Position numbers and translations under genes: made by a program
Assembly (NCBI GenBank): GCA_946626755.1
Contig: CAMOUW010000008.1
Coordinates: 1-34,947 of the forward strand
Direction of reading: 5' to 3'
DNA: 34,947 nt
Source: an uncultured Clostridia bacterium
GTDB taxonomy: Bacteria > Bacillota > Clostridia > Lachnospirales > Lachnospiraceae
Shown: positions 6,985 through 14,810 of the stretch, piece by piece
Position numbering within the stretch: the first letter of the stretch is position 1
How the letters are laid out: the number at the start of each line of letters is the position of its first letter
The notes under the pieces: generated by a model
What the model was told of the DNA's origin: nothing
What the model saw: only the letters and a program-made list of their open reading frames with translations
The model's database searches: none

Positions 6985-7015
6985 GGATGTGCCTAAAATG
7001 ACACATCCGTTTTTT
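6985..7015 (+). terminator. Terminator-like hairpin after the YpsA-like gene
   Basis: GGATGTG (6985-6991) pairs perfectly with CACATCC (7002-7008). The loop is CCTAAAATGA and six T follow at 7010-7015. TATACT (7015-7020) overlaps the end of the T-run and is the only -10-like box in the short gap before the next gene. Confidence 0.7.
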
Positions 7016-7061
7016 ATACTCTAGATGTAAAGAAAAAGGATATGCAAAGGAGGAAACCACC

Positions 7062-7583
7062 ATGATGAACACAGCAGCAACATTTACACAAAAGACAGGA
7101 CTATTTGAAACAGGTAAATGTAATGACGGCTTCGAAACCGATCGTCTTATACTACGTCCTTCTTCAAACAGCAGGGATCTGGAAGAATACCACATACAAC
7201 TGACCACCGAAGGTGATTTCTTCTACCAGTATGGCATGGATATGACTGACGAACTTCTGGAACAGGCTGATTTCGAGAGCAACGGCGTGGAGTGTTACAC
7301 CATTTTCTTTAAAAACACCGGTAAAATGATAGGATATGTGGGGCTGTGTCCGGAAGGTGATGAAGCGGATATAGAGTTCCATATATTTAAGGATTACCGT
7401 AACAAGGGATATTGTAAAGAAGCCGCCACCAGGCTTATAAATGCTTATTTTGACGGCGAGACCGGCCTTATCCCCGGTACCCGCGTAACAGCGTCCACGC
7501 TTCTTGAAAACGAACCGGCAAAAGGACTGCTGCGTTCCATCGGTCTCAGAAATGTCATTAAGTTAAGAAATTCGGTTAGATGA
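7062..7583 (+). CDS. GNAT-family N-acetyltransferase
   Basis: The protein (173 residues) carries the Acetyltransf_3-type GNAT pattern: TDRLILRPSS near residue 27, a central GKMIGYVGLCPEGDEADIEF strand pair, and the acetyl-CoA pyrophosphate-binding loop DYRNKGYCKEAATRLI. The C-terminal part (NEPAKGLLRSIGLRNV) fits the usual final helix and strand. Such enzymes transfer acetyl groups to amines on small molecules, proteins or ribosomal components, and the substrate cannot be told. AGGAGG at 7048-7053 supports ATG 7062. The stop codon lies inside the downstream terminator hairpin. It is a single-gene unit with no obvious functional link to its neighbours. Confidence 0.85.
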   Translation: MMNTAATFTQKTGLFETGKCNDGFETDRLILRPSSNSRDLEEYHIQLTTEGDFFYQYGMDMTDELLEQADFESNGVECYTIFFKNTGKMIGYVGLCPEGDEADIEFHIFKDYRNKGYCKEAATRLINAYFDGETGLIPGTRVTASTLLENEPAKGLLRSIGLRNVIKLRNSVR

Positions 7584-7610
7584 CCACATGGGGTCTAACC
7601 CATTTTTTTT
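7574..7610 (+). terminator. Terminator overlapping the end of the GNAT gene
   Basis: GGTTAGA (7574-7580) pairs with TCTAACC (7594-7600), CA follows, and then eight T (7603-7610). The TGA stop at 7581-7583 is inside the loop side of the hairpin. Unlike its neighbours it does not share the GATGTG stem. Confidence 0.75.
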
Positions 7611-7648
7611 ATGTTACAATTCAGCACAGCAACAGGATACAAGCCGTA

Positions 7649-7677
7649 TTGACATAGTTTTAGCATGGACATAAAAT
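7649..7677 (+). promoter_or_regulatory. Promoter of the surface-protein gene
   Basis: TTGACA (7649-7654), a 17-base spacer and TAAAAT (7672-7677). It lies 39 bases before the ATG at 7716. Confidence 0.75.
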
Positions 7678-7715
7678 GATAATGTAAGAAGATGCTCGAA
7701 AGGAGGAAACAGATA

Positions 7716-10700
7716 ATGAAAATATCAAGTTTTGCAAAACGGTTTCTGATAATGATTATGTGCGGTTTTCTGTTTACAGGGAGCCTTGCCGTGCCGGTTA
7801 TGGCAGATGAAGCAGAGCTTACGGATGCATTGGGCGTTACGCCTGATACGGATGGCGATATCAATGCTTCTGATCAAGGTAACATACATGAAGACGCCCA
7901 AAAAAATGTCAGCGGCTCTGCAGAGGGTACAGATTTGGAAGTAAATGCCTGGTCGCAGCTGCAGGAGGATATTAACGAGGGTGGGACTGTTGTGCTGACG
8001 CAGGATATTGTTGCGTCTGATTCCGATACGGCATTGACTGTGCCAAGCGGAAAAAGTGTTGTTCTGTATCTTAACAGGCACACCATAAACCGTTCCTTAT
8101 CGGGCGCTGTGGAAAACGGAAGCGTTATCATAAACAACGGTGACCTGACCTTTACAGGGGGCGGTAAAATTACGGGGGGTTACACCACAGGAAATGGAGG
8201 CGGTGTGCTTAATAACGGGAGCCTTACCATTGAGACCGCTGCTGTAAGCGGCAATGCTGCAAACGGGAACGGCGGCGGTGTATACAGCGGCGGATCCTCT
8301 AAGCTGTATATACAGGGAACACCGATCATTACAGGAAATACCGCAGGTGAAAAGGAAGGAAACCTCTATATCACCTCCAACGTCATGGTGGAAGCAAAAG
8401 GTAAGCTTACTGAAAATGCAAAAATCGGTATATCAGCTGAAGGAAGTCTCCCGCGCTTATTTACAAGAAAGCTTGACGAAAACGGCTCGCCTTCTGTATT
8501 TACAAGCGAGCGGGAAGGCGCCGAGGTCAGGGGATTCAGCTACTACGGAACCCAGGCCGCTTTGTACCAGGCCAACAGGCTGAATATTAATATCCGGGGT
8601 GAAGGAGAGGTTCAAACGGATCGTGAGTATTACATAAACGGTGATACTGTAAATGCAACGGTTAAGGCGGCAGATAAATGGGAGGTGGAGTCGGTTAAAT
8701 TCGGATATACTCCTTTAACCCTTGATGAAAGCGGAGCCTGCACATTTACCTTTGCCAATAACAGCAGCTTAAATGTTGCTTTTAAAATGCAGCCGGCTGA
8801 ATACATTGATGCAGCCGGAAGCAAGAAGCTTTGTGAGAACCCGGCTGTTATCACGGAAGGTATGACCTCGTTAGACAAGGAGTGGTATTACATTTATAAA
8901 AATGATGACATTAACGCAATCCTGAATGTCCCTTCTGATACGAATATCATCCTTGCAGACGGTGTGTCCGTGAGTGTCAAAGGAATTACGGTTGATCAGG
9001 GGGCGACACTGACGATTTACGGACAGGAGAAGCAATCCGGAGCCTTATACGCCCAGCATGAACAGTATACATACGAATCGGATGCTTACGGAATCGGCGG
9101 ACAGGGAAATGTTATCATTAACGGCGGACGCATTTATGCGAGTGGCGGTCGCGATTACCCGGGAATCGGTGCCTTAAACAGCTCATACGGAAACCTTGTT
9201 ACTATCAATCGCGGCAGAGTGGAAGCGGCGGGAGGAAGCAACTGCCCGGGAATCCTCGCCGGAACCGTTTCCGTAAACGGAGGGGAGGTCGTTGCCACAG
9301 GAACAAACATAGCAGGAATCGGAGGCTCATCTGTTACCATAAGCGGCGGTCATGTTGAGGCTCAGGGGTATGCGGATGATTTCTTTACCGTTCTCCCCGG
9401 AATTCGCTCATCAGGAAACATCACCCTGACTTACGGAAACGACCCGGACATCAGCATCAGATCAACGGGTTATCAGGCTTACGGAAAAGTCACGCTTGCC
9501 AAGCCTTTCAAGGACAGCAGTGACGGAACGGTTTTTCCGGCGCAGGATTACACCGACGCCGGTCAGATGAAAGACAAAACCCTCGTTCCTGCAAACGCTT
9601 ATAAAGTGACGAAGGCTGACATATGGGCAGGCTCAATCAATACGGATAAAGCAACAGCCGTTGCCGGCGCTACGGTTACCTTGTCCTATTCTCCGGGTAT
9701 CGGATATGAGTTCAAGGAGTGGAAGATTACCGACGCACAGGGAAACAATGTGCCTGTCAGCGAAAACCGGTTTACCATGCCTGAGTCAGATGTGACGGCA
9801 GACGTTGTCTGCCGGCCTCTTCCGCCAATCGATTATGTGGATGAAAATGGCAAAGCACAGCCGGAAACAAGCGATTATATAATCGTACAGCCCAATAAAG
9901 CAACGTGGAAGAGCGGCTTGTATGCTGTTACGGAAAGCTTTGATATTAATGAGCGCATCACTGTTGACGGAGATGTTGCCTTGATTTTATGTGACGGCGC
10001 GGCATTAAATGCCAAGGCAGGCATTACCGTTAAGGAAGGAAACAGCCTTACTGTTTATCAGCAGTCCGTCGGAAGCGGTAAGCTTATTGCGACTGCAGCC
10101 GGTCAGCTCTTTGCCGGCATTGGCGGAGACGACAAAAACGGAGCCGGAACAATTACGATTAACGGCGGAGACATTACGGCCAATGGTAATTTCTTTGGGG
10201 CAGGCATAGGTAACGCCAATGTCGGAAACGGCGGCTATATTACGATCAATAATGGCATTGTCAACGCAACAGGCGGATTGGGAGCAGCCGGAATAGGCGG
10301 CGGTTTTAGCAGAAATGCCGTCGTTACCATAAATGGCGGAACCGTTACATCCACCGGCGGACAATACGGAGCAGGAATAGGCGGCGGTGATTCCCGCAAC
10401 GCAGGAAAGATCACTATTACCGGGGGAAGGATAAAGGCGACCGGCGGCAGCGGTGCAGCCGGTATCGGCGGCGGCAGACAGATGATGGTAAGCGGTGGCC
10501 GGATTCTAATCAGCGGAGGACATATTGAGGCGTCCTCGATCGGCAACAGGTTCGATATGTTTGGAGCTACGGATTACAATACATTTACCTATAATAAGGC
10601 ATCTGATGACATGAGCATCAAAAGCAACAGCTACTCTGTTCCGGTAACCCTGGAAAAGGATTTTATCGATAACAAGGGAGATGTGCATAAAGCGGGAACC

Positions 10701-11618
10701 TATCCGGCAGGCACTTTTAACGGACTGACACTTACGCCTTACGAGGAGGATGAAAAGGTTTCGCTGAATGTCTCTGTGGTTTGGGATACCTTCGGATTGG
10801 AGCGTCCGGTTCCCAAGGAAGCAGAGGTTGTTCTTCAGAAAAAGGAAGGAGCATCTTGGAATACGGTCGAGATTTTGACATTAAACAATGGCCTGGAATG
10901 GACAGGAGCGTTTGAAAATATCTCAAAGCATGAGCTGGAAAAAGGCAACTATCGAATACGTGAGCTTGATCGCAACGGTCATGTAATTTACACAGAGGAA
11001 GATGCTGACGGACCGCACTATGTCGTTAATGTCTTACGCTACAACAACACTATATATTCCGTAGTTTATACAAGCGACAACAACGGAAATGTAACCATCA
11101 CCAACAGCCTGGAAGAAAACGAAGACGGCGGGGAGGCTGATTACGAGTTTATCAAAATAACAAAAACATGGAAAAAGGGAAGCGGGAAGGATGCGGAGTT
11201 TACGGTTGACCGCTCATGGGATGAGGTAACTTTCCGGCGTTTTACCGGAATCCTTATGGACGGAGTGGCTGTAGCCGAATCTGATTACGATAAAAAAGAA
11301 GGGAGTGTCATTATCACGCTGAAGGCGGATTATCTGGAGAGACTTGCAATGGGAGAACATACGCTGACCGCTGAGTTTACGGACGGTGAGGCATCTGCTG
11401 AATTTACGATAGTGGCAGTCGGATCCTCCGGAAGCGCAACACAGAAAACAAACAGTGCAGTTACAGGGGATAGCCGTAATACCGGAGTCCGGAAAACATA
11501 TGGCGTAAGGTCAGGAGATGAAAGTAATACCGGAGCAATGCTTGTCTTAATATTTGCATCTCTTGCCTTCATTGCTACAGTATTGATACGCTATAAAAAA
11601 AGCCGTAAAAAATACTAA
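7716..11618 (+). CDS. Large cell-surface beta-helix protein with Cna-B-like domain and wall anchor
   Basis: AGGAGG at 7701-7706 sets ATG 7716 and a 1,300-residue product. Residues 1-30 form a signal peptide ending VPVMA before DEAEL. A first parallel beta-helix segment follows (GGGVLNNGSLTIETAAVSG). Then come two large related modules (about 360-630 and 720-1010), each starting with an IDAAG or VDENG stretch and ending in runs such as TINGGTVTSTGGQYGAGIGG. A strand-rich bacterial repeat (IGYEFKEWKITDAQ) lies between them. A Cna-B-like domain (about 1025-1135, ending GNVTITNSLEE) and an X2-like domain (about 1140-1225) come next. The C-terminus has NTGAM, a hydrophobic stretch and KKSRKKY, a degenerate sortase-type anchor. 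Likely role is adhesion or glycan binding at the cell wall, inferred from architecture. The gene has its own promoter, and its base usage appears richer in G+C than its neighbours. Confidence 0.85.
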   Translation: MKISSFAKRFLIMIMCGFLFTGSLAVPVMADEAELTDALGVTPDTDGDINASDQGNIHEDAQKNVSGSAEGTDLEVNAWSQLQEDINEGGTVVLTQDIVASDSDTALTVPSGKSVVLYLNRHTINRSLSGAVENGSVIINNGDLTFTGGGKITGGYTTGNGGGVLNNGSLTIETAAVSGNAANGNGGGVYSGGSSKLYIQGTPIITGNTAGEKEGNLYITSNVMVEAKGKLTENAKIGISAEGSLPRLFTRKLDENGSPSVFTSEREGAEVRGFSYYGTQAALYQANRLNINIRGEGEVQTDREYYINGDTVNATVKAADKWEVESVKFGYTPLTLDESGACTFTFANNSSLNVAFKMQPAEYIDAAGSKKLCENPAVITEGMTSLDKEWYYIYKNDDINAILNVPSDTNIILADGVSVSVKGITVDQGATLTIYGQEKQSGALYAQHEQYTYESDAYGIGGQGNVIINGGRIYASGGRDYPGIGALNSSYGNLVTINRGRVEAAGGSNCPGILAGTVSVNGGEVVATGTNIAGIGGSSVTISGGHVEAQGYADDFFTVLPGIRSSGNITLTYGNDPDISIRSTGYQAYGKVTLAKPFKDSSDGTVFPAQDYTDAGQMKDKTLVPANAYKVTKADIWAGSINTDKATAVAGATVTLSYSPGIGYEFKEWKITDAQGNNVPVSENRFTMPESDVTADVVCRPLPPIDYVDENGKAQPETSDYIIVQPNKATWKSGLYAVTESFDINERITVDGDVALILCDGAALNAKAGITVKEGNSLTVYQQSVGSGKLIATAAGQLFAGIGGDDKNGAGTITINGGDITANGNFFGAGIGNANVGNGGYITINNGIVNATGGLGAAGIGGGFSRNAVVTINGGTVTSTGGQYGAGIGGGDSRNAGKITITGGRIKATGGSGAAGIGGGRQMMVSGGRILISGGHIEASSIGNRFDMFGATDYNTFTYNKASDDMSIKSNSYSVPVTLEKDFIDNKGDVHKAGTYPAGTFNGLTLTPYEEDEKVSLNVSVVWDTFGLERPVPKEAEVVLQKKEGASWNTVEILTLNNGLEWTGAFENISKHELEKGNYRIRELDRNGHVIYTEEDADGPHYVVNVLRYNNTIYSVVYTSDNNGNVTITNSLEENEDGGEADYEFIKITKTWKKGSGKDAEFTVDRSWDEVTFRRFTGILMDGVAVAESDYDKKEGSVIITLKADYLERLAMGEHTLTAEFTDGEASAEFTIVAVGSSGSATQKTNSAVTGDSRNTGVRKTYGVRSGDESNTGAMLVLIFASLAFIATVLIRYKKSRKKY

Positions 11619-11752
11619 AATTTATTTTGCAGACAGAGAACCCGTCCCCGGTGTCTGTTTGCACAGTTGACAGTAAGAAGCAATACACCTGTAGTGATTT
11701 TGTATGGAAAAGTGTATTTAAATTGACGTTTAAAAAGCCTAAAGAAAGAAGA

Positions 11753-11789
11753 GATGTGGATGCGCTAAAAATGCCCCACATCTTTTTTT
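11753..11789 (+). terminator. Terminator-like hairpin before the small ORF
   Basis: GATGTGG (11753-11759) pairs perfectly with CCACATC (11776-11782) around a 16-base loop containing CTAAAAATG. Seven T follow (11783-11789), and TATAAT (11789-11794) starts at the last T. It is 134 bases after the surface-protein stop, and the gap 11619-11752 shows nothing else of note. Confidence 0.7.
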
Positions 11790-11838
11790 ATAATTAAACC
11801 GTAAAGATATAGATGAATGATCTTGGGGAGGAAGTGAC

Positions 11839-11949
11839 ATGTTTGGTGATCTTTTTACATACGGTTGTAATAATATAAATGAGTTGTCCCCTGCGTTTCA
11901 AAGGAAGATATGTGAATTTATCAGGAGAAAGGAGAATGATCCCAGCTAA
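11839..11949 (+). CDS. Small ORF, 36 residues, overlapping the next gene
   Basis: ATG 11839 follows a strong GGGGAGG (11825-11831) by seven bases. The frame reads MFGDLFTYGCNNINEL and continues as a charged helix to ENDPS, ending at TAA 11947-11949. It overlaps the next gene by 14 bases in another frame. It may be a leader peptide coupling translation of the next gene. Alternatively, it may be the true N-terminus of that protein, separated by a frameshift or sequencing error, since its last residues run naturally into AKMYECIVKDC in the other frame. Confidence 0.5.
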   Translation: MFGDLFTYGCNNINELSPAFQRKICEFIRRKENDPS

Positions 11950-13066
11950 AATGTATGAATGTATAGTTAAAGATTGTGTGCCGTCCGAGGGCATGAGAAA
12001 AGCCATGGCAGAGGAAAAGTTGTCTAAAGAACAATTTATTCCTTTGATCTTGAATTCTCCGGTGAATATAGAAGTCAAAGAAAGATGTCTTTCAGAACTG
12101 GCGGCGACAGATGATACGCTTAAAAATATAGCTGATTTCAGTGAGTTTTGGAAGGAACTTAATGACAATGATATTGATGAGCGAGAGGCTATTCGATTAT
12201 ATGAGCGAATCAGAGAAAAAACTGCAGGCGAGTATTTGGAAATAATTAAAGATGCTCGCAGGGAACTTTTGGAGATAAATCCCGGTGAGGTGTTGTACTT
12301 AAAAGAGGCCTGGTATGATGAAGAGGTTTTGGACGAGCACATGAAAGAACGCGGCACGGCTGCATTTATGTCATTTGATGCGGCACGTAACCATATACAG
12401 AGAGAAATGAGCGAAGAGGAGTGGGATGAGGATACTTGCTGCTGGAATGTTCTGGAAAAATGGAAGCCGGGAACGGATGGTGTAATGGACAAGGTTTACA
12501 CATATTATCTGATCGGGGACGACGTTATTTATATTGATACGGAAAAGATCAGGATGAAATATTTCTTAAGAGGACTGTCAGGGGATTTTAACGGTATCTG
12601 TGATGTGGCATATTCTATGTGTGTTCCCTTTGAGGTTGGGGATATGGTATTGATCGATCAGCGTCCCTTTGCGCCTGTCAGGCACGGTCTCATTCTCTGG
12701 AAAGGGGGATTTAAAGATGATAATTATGTGTTGTACAAAGATATTAAAGGTTTTTGGAGGTTGAGGAATCTTAAGAGCCTTGAGGTGGCGCGCGGGGTTT
12801 TGTATTCATGCTACTACAGGATGGAACGATTCGAGGGGGATCTGCCGGAGGAGGAAAGGCTGTTATTAAAAGCACAGGATTATATCCTGGCGGATGAAAA
12901 GGGAAAAGACAAAGGCTACAAAAAAAGAAAGCGTAAAAGAGGAGAGCATATAGACAGATTGTTTTTTGTGGATGGATATCTTGGTGACAGGGTTACTGAT
13001 GAAGATTTAGATATGGCGCTGAAGAATCTGATCGGAATACAAAGAGGGAAACAGTCAGAATCCTAA
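11936..13066 (+). CDS. Unknown protein, about 376 residues
   Basis: No named family is recognised. The N-terminal half is helical and charged (about 1-150, including EFWKELNDNDIDEREAIRLY). The middle contains VYTYYLIGDDVIYIDTEKI and VPFEVGDMVLIDQRPFAPVR, which look like a beta-rich core. The C-terminus is strongly basic (GYKKRKRKRGEH) followed by a helical tail. ATG 11936 has AGGAG-type sites just upstream (11921-11932), and ATG 11951 is an alternative. The open frame extends upstream to an ATG at 11879 without a binding site. The PF-x2-GD-x-V stretch resembles the unknown gene at 3628. The overlap with the small ORF suggests coupled translation. Confidence 0.65.
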   Translation: MIPAKMYECIVKDCVPSEGMRKAMAEEKLSKEQFIPLILNSPVNIEVKERCLSELAATDDTLKNIADFSEFWKELNDNDIDEREAIRLYERIREKTAGEYLEIIKDARRELLEINPGEVLYLKEAWYDEEVLDEHMKERGTAAFMSFDAARNHIQREMSEEEWDEDTCCWNVLEKWKPGTDGVMDKVYTYYLIGDDVIYIDTEKIRMKYFLRGLSGDFNGICDVAYSMCVPFEVGDMVLIDQRPFAPVRHGLILWKGGFKDDNYVLYKDIKGFWRLRNLKSLEVARGVLYSCYYRMERFEGDLPEEERLLLKAQDYILADEKGKDKGYKKRKRKRGEHIDRLFFVDGYLGDRVTDEDLDMALKNLIGIQRGKQSES

Positions 13067-13216
13067 AAATTAATAATAAAGACGAGGTGTTATACAAAAA
13101 CAAATTGTGAGGTGAAGCAGGACACGAAGATACGATTGTTGGATCAAATAAAGAGCAGGAAAAAGATAAGTGTTTTTTCCAACGAAGGATTAACTCAATC
13201 CGATTTGTATTGATAA

Positions 13217-13263
13217 TTGACAAAGCATATAGAAGTATATAAAATACTACGAAGTATATAAAA
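13217..13263 (+). promoter_or_regulatory. Promoter with direct repeats before the MFS gene
   Basis: TTGACA (13217-13222), a 17-base spacer and TAAAAT (13240-13245). GAAGTATATAAAA occurs twice, at 13232-13244 and 13251-13263, 19 bases apart (about two helical turns), one copy overlapping the -10 box. This pattern suggests an operator. The gap 13067-13363 contains no other well-supported feature. Confidence 0.6.
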
Positions 13264-13363
13264 GTATGTTTTTCAAGAGACTGAGCCATGATAAAGAATC
13301 CTTTCACTATATTATTGGGCAATACGTCTCATCAGTACAAAATAGAAAGAATTCTTATAAATT

Positions 13364-14599
13364 ATGTTAGAAAATAAATGGATACGTGCGGCAATACCCG
13401 CTTTATTACTGCATTGCTCTATCGGTTCGGTGTATTGCTGGTCCACATTTAAAGCAACGATCGCAGAACAGATAGGCATGAGCAGCTTTTCTGTAGGGTG
13501 GGCTTTTTCCCTTGCCATCTTCTTTTTGGGGATGTCTGCTGCTTTTATGGGTAAGCTTGTTGAAAAAAATATACACAGGTCTTCACTTATAGCCTGTATC
13601 TGCTTCACGGCCGGCATGATAGGTACAGGGCTTTCCATACAGTTTTTAAAAGGTGTTCCTGCCCTGATAGCAATATTTGTCTGTTACGGCTGCATAATGG
13701 GCATAGGGCTTGGGGTCGGTTATCTTACCCCTGTAAAAACACTGATGCTGTGGTTTAAAGATAAAAAAGGTCTGGCGACAGGTATCTCGATAATGGGATT
13801 CGGGCTGGCAAAGGCTATTGCCACGCCCATAATGGAAGCCATTCAGAGCGGCCTGGGAATCGCGCCTATGTTTTATATATTAGGCGGCGTATATTTTGCC
13901 ATGATGTTTTTGGGTCATTTATTATTAAAGAAACCGGAAGGCTGGAAGGAAGAGGAATCCGGAAGCTTCAGCATAAAGGAAATGTTTAAGAAAAGAGAGT
14001 TTTTAGGGATATGGTTAATGTTCTTCTTAAACATTCATTGCGGACTTATGTTGATCACGTATGAGAAACAGATCCTTCAGACCGTTTTTGCGGGTCTTGC
14101 GGTACTTGGCATAATAGTGAGTGTTATACCGTCTGTTTCCTCTGCATTTAATGCGTTGGGAAGGATCGGATACTCTAGCCTGTCAGATAAATTAAAACAG
14201 AGAAACTCCATTTACAAAATAATTTTTATTAGCTGCATAGGAGCAAGCATAATAAGCCTTGTTACCGGAAATACTGTAATAGGCGTAATAATGATCATAT
14301 TATTGTTTGTTATTAATGCAGGGTACGGCGGCGGATTTTCTACACTGCCCGCATTGCTTTCGGAACGTTTCGGTATGAAGAAGATCAGTAAGATCCATGG
14401 CCTGGCGTTATCGGCCTGGGCGATAGCAGGACTAACAGGGAATAATATGTCGGAACTGATCCTGGGAGCGACCGGATCAACCATAGCCGGATACAAATGG
14501 ATCATTTTGGCGATATTGATATTGTATGCCATTGCTTTATTGATATGCTGGACGATGGTAGGGAACAAAAAAGGAGATAAGGAAATCACTGATTCATAA
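13364..14599 (+). CDS. MFS transporter of the oxalate/formate antiporter (OFA) family
   Basis: The protein (411 residues) has about 12 hydrophobic segments. Its N-terminus, LLLHCSIGSVYCWSTF, and the following GYLTPVKTLMLWFKDKKGLA are typical of the OFA branch of the major facilitator superfamily, which moves small carboxylates in exchange or symport. Further OFA-like stretches are GRIGYSSLSDKL in the central loop region and NAGYGGGFSTLPALLSERFG in the second half. The substrate cannot be stated. No strong ribosome binding site precedes ATG 13364, so the start is uncertain by a few residues, though the first predicted helix begins directly after it. A promoter with direct repeats lies about 120 bases upstream, and a perfect terminator follows 21 bases after the stop. 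Confidence 0.85.
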   Translation: MLENKWIRAAIPALLLHCSIGSVYCWSTFKATIAEQIGMSSFSVGWAFSLAIFFLGMSAAFMGKLVEKNIHRSSLIACICFTAGMIGTGLSIQFLKGVPALIAIFVCYGCIMGIGLGVGYLTPVKTLMLWFKDKKGLATGISIMGFGLAKAIATPIMEAIQSGLGIAPMFYILGGVYFAMMFLGHLLLKKPEGWKEEESGSFSIKEMFKKREFLGIWLMFFLNIHCGLMLITYEKQILQTVFAGLAVLGIIVSVIPSVSSAFNALGRIGYSSLSDKLKQRNSIYKIIFISCIGASIISLVTGNTVIGVIMIILLFVINAGYGGGFSTLPALLSERFGMKKISKIHGLALSAWAIAGLTGNNMSELILGATGSTIAGYKWIILAILILYAIALLICWTMVGNKKGDKEITDS

Positions 14600-14620
14600 T
14601 TTAATATGATCAAAATAACG

Positions 14621-14659
14621 GAATGTGGGATGAGCAAAAGTTTCCCACATTCTTTTTTT
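14621..14659 (+). terminator. Strong terminator after the MFS gene
   Basis: GAATGTGGGA (14621-14630) pairs perfectly with TCCCACATTC (14643-14652). Seven T follow (14653-14659) and then ACTATAAAC. It ends 28 bases before the ATG at 14688. Confidence 0.85.
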
Positions 14660-14732
14660 ACTATAAACGTAAGGAGAAATACAGATCATGCAAAAGATGA
14701 TTACCGAAACTCTTTTCTTTGGTGAAAAAAAG

Positions 14733-14761
14733 TTGAAAGAATTCAATAAAGCTGATATTTT
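14733..14761 (+). promoter_or_regulatory. Possible internal promoter for ylmH
   Basis: TTGAAA (14733-14738), a 17-base spacer and TATTTT (14756-14761) lie within the N-terminal extension of the ylmH frame and would produce a transcript starting near 14768, upstream of the family-like start at 14811. Confidence 0.4.
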
Positions 14762-14810
14762 ATTTTTAAATCAAAACAACTTATACATTTTATTATTAAG
14801 GACTCAATTA

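Noticed and set aside
10005..10546. Long minus-strand frames inside the surface-protein gene
   Set aside because: They are antisense shadows of the glycine-rich repeats, with no binding sites or recognisable domains.
11794..12492. Minus-strand frame of 232 residues opposite the gene at 11936
   Set aside because: Serine-rich low-complexity product, no binding site, and it is opposite a better-supported plus-strand gene.
13112..13213. GTG-started 33-residue frame (VKQDTKIRLLDQIKSRKKIS and onward) before the MFS gene
   Set aside because: The binding site is weak and the start is GTG. A remnant of a larger gene is possible, but it cannot be supported.
1536..14659. Repeated hairpins as integron attC sites
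   Set aside because: They lack the conserved attC end sequences, have T-tracts typical of terminators, and no integrase gene is found.
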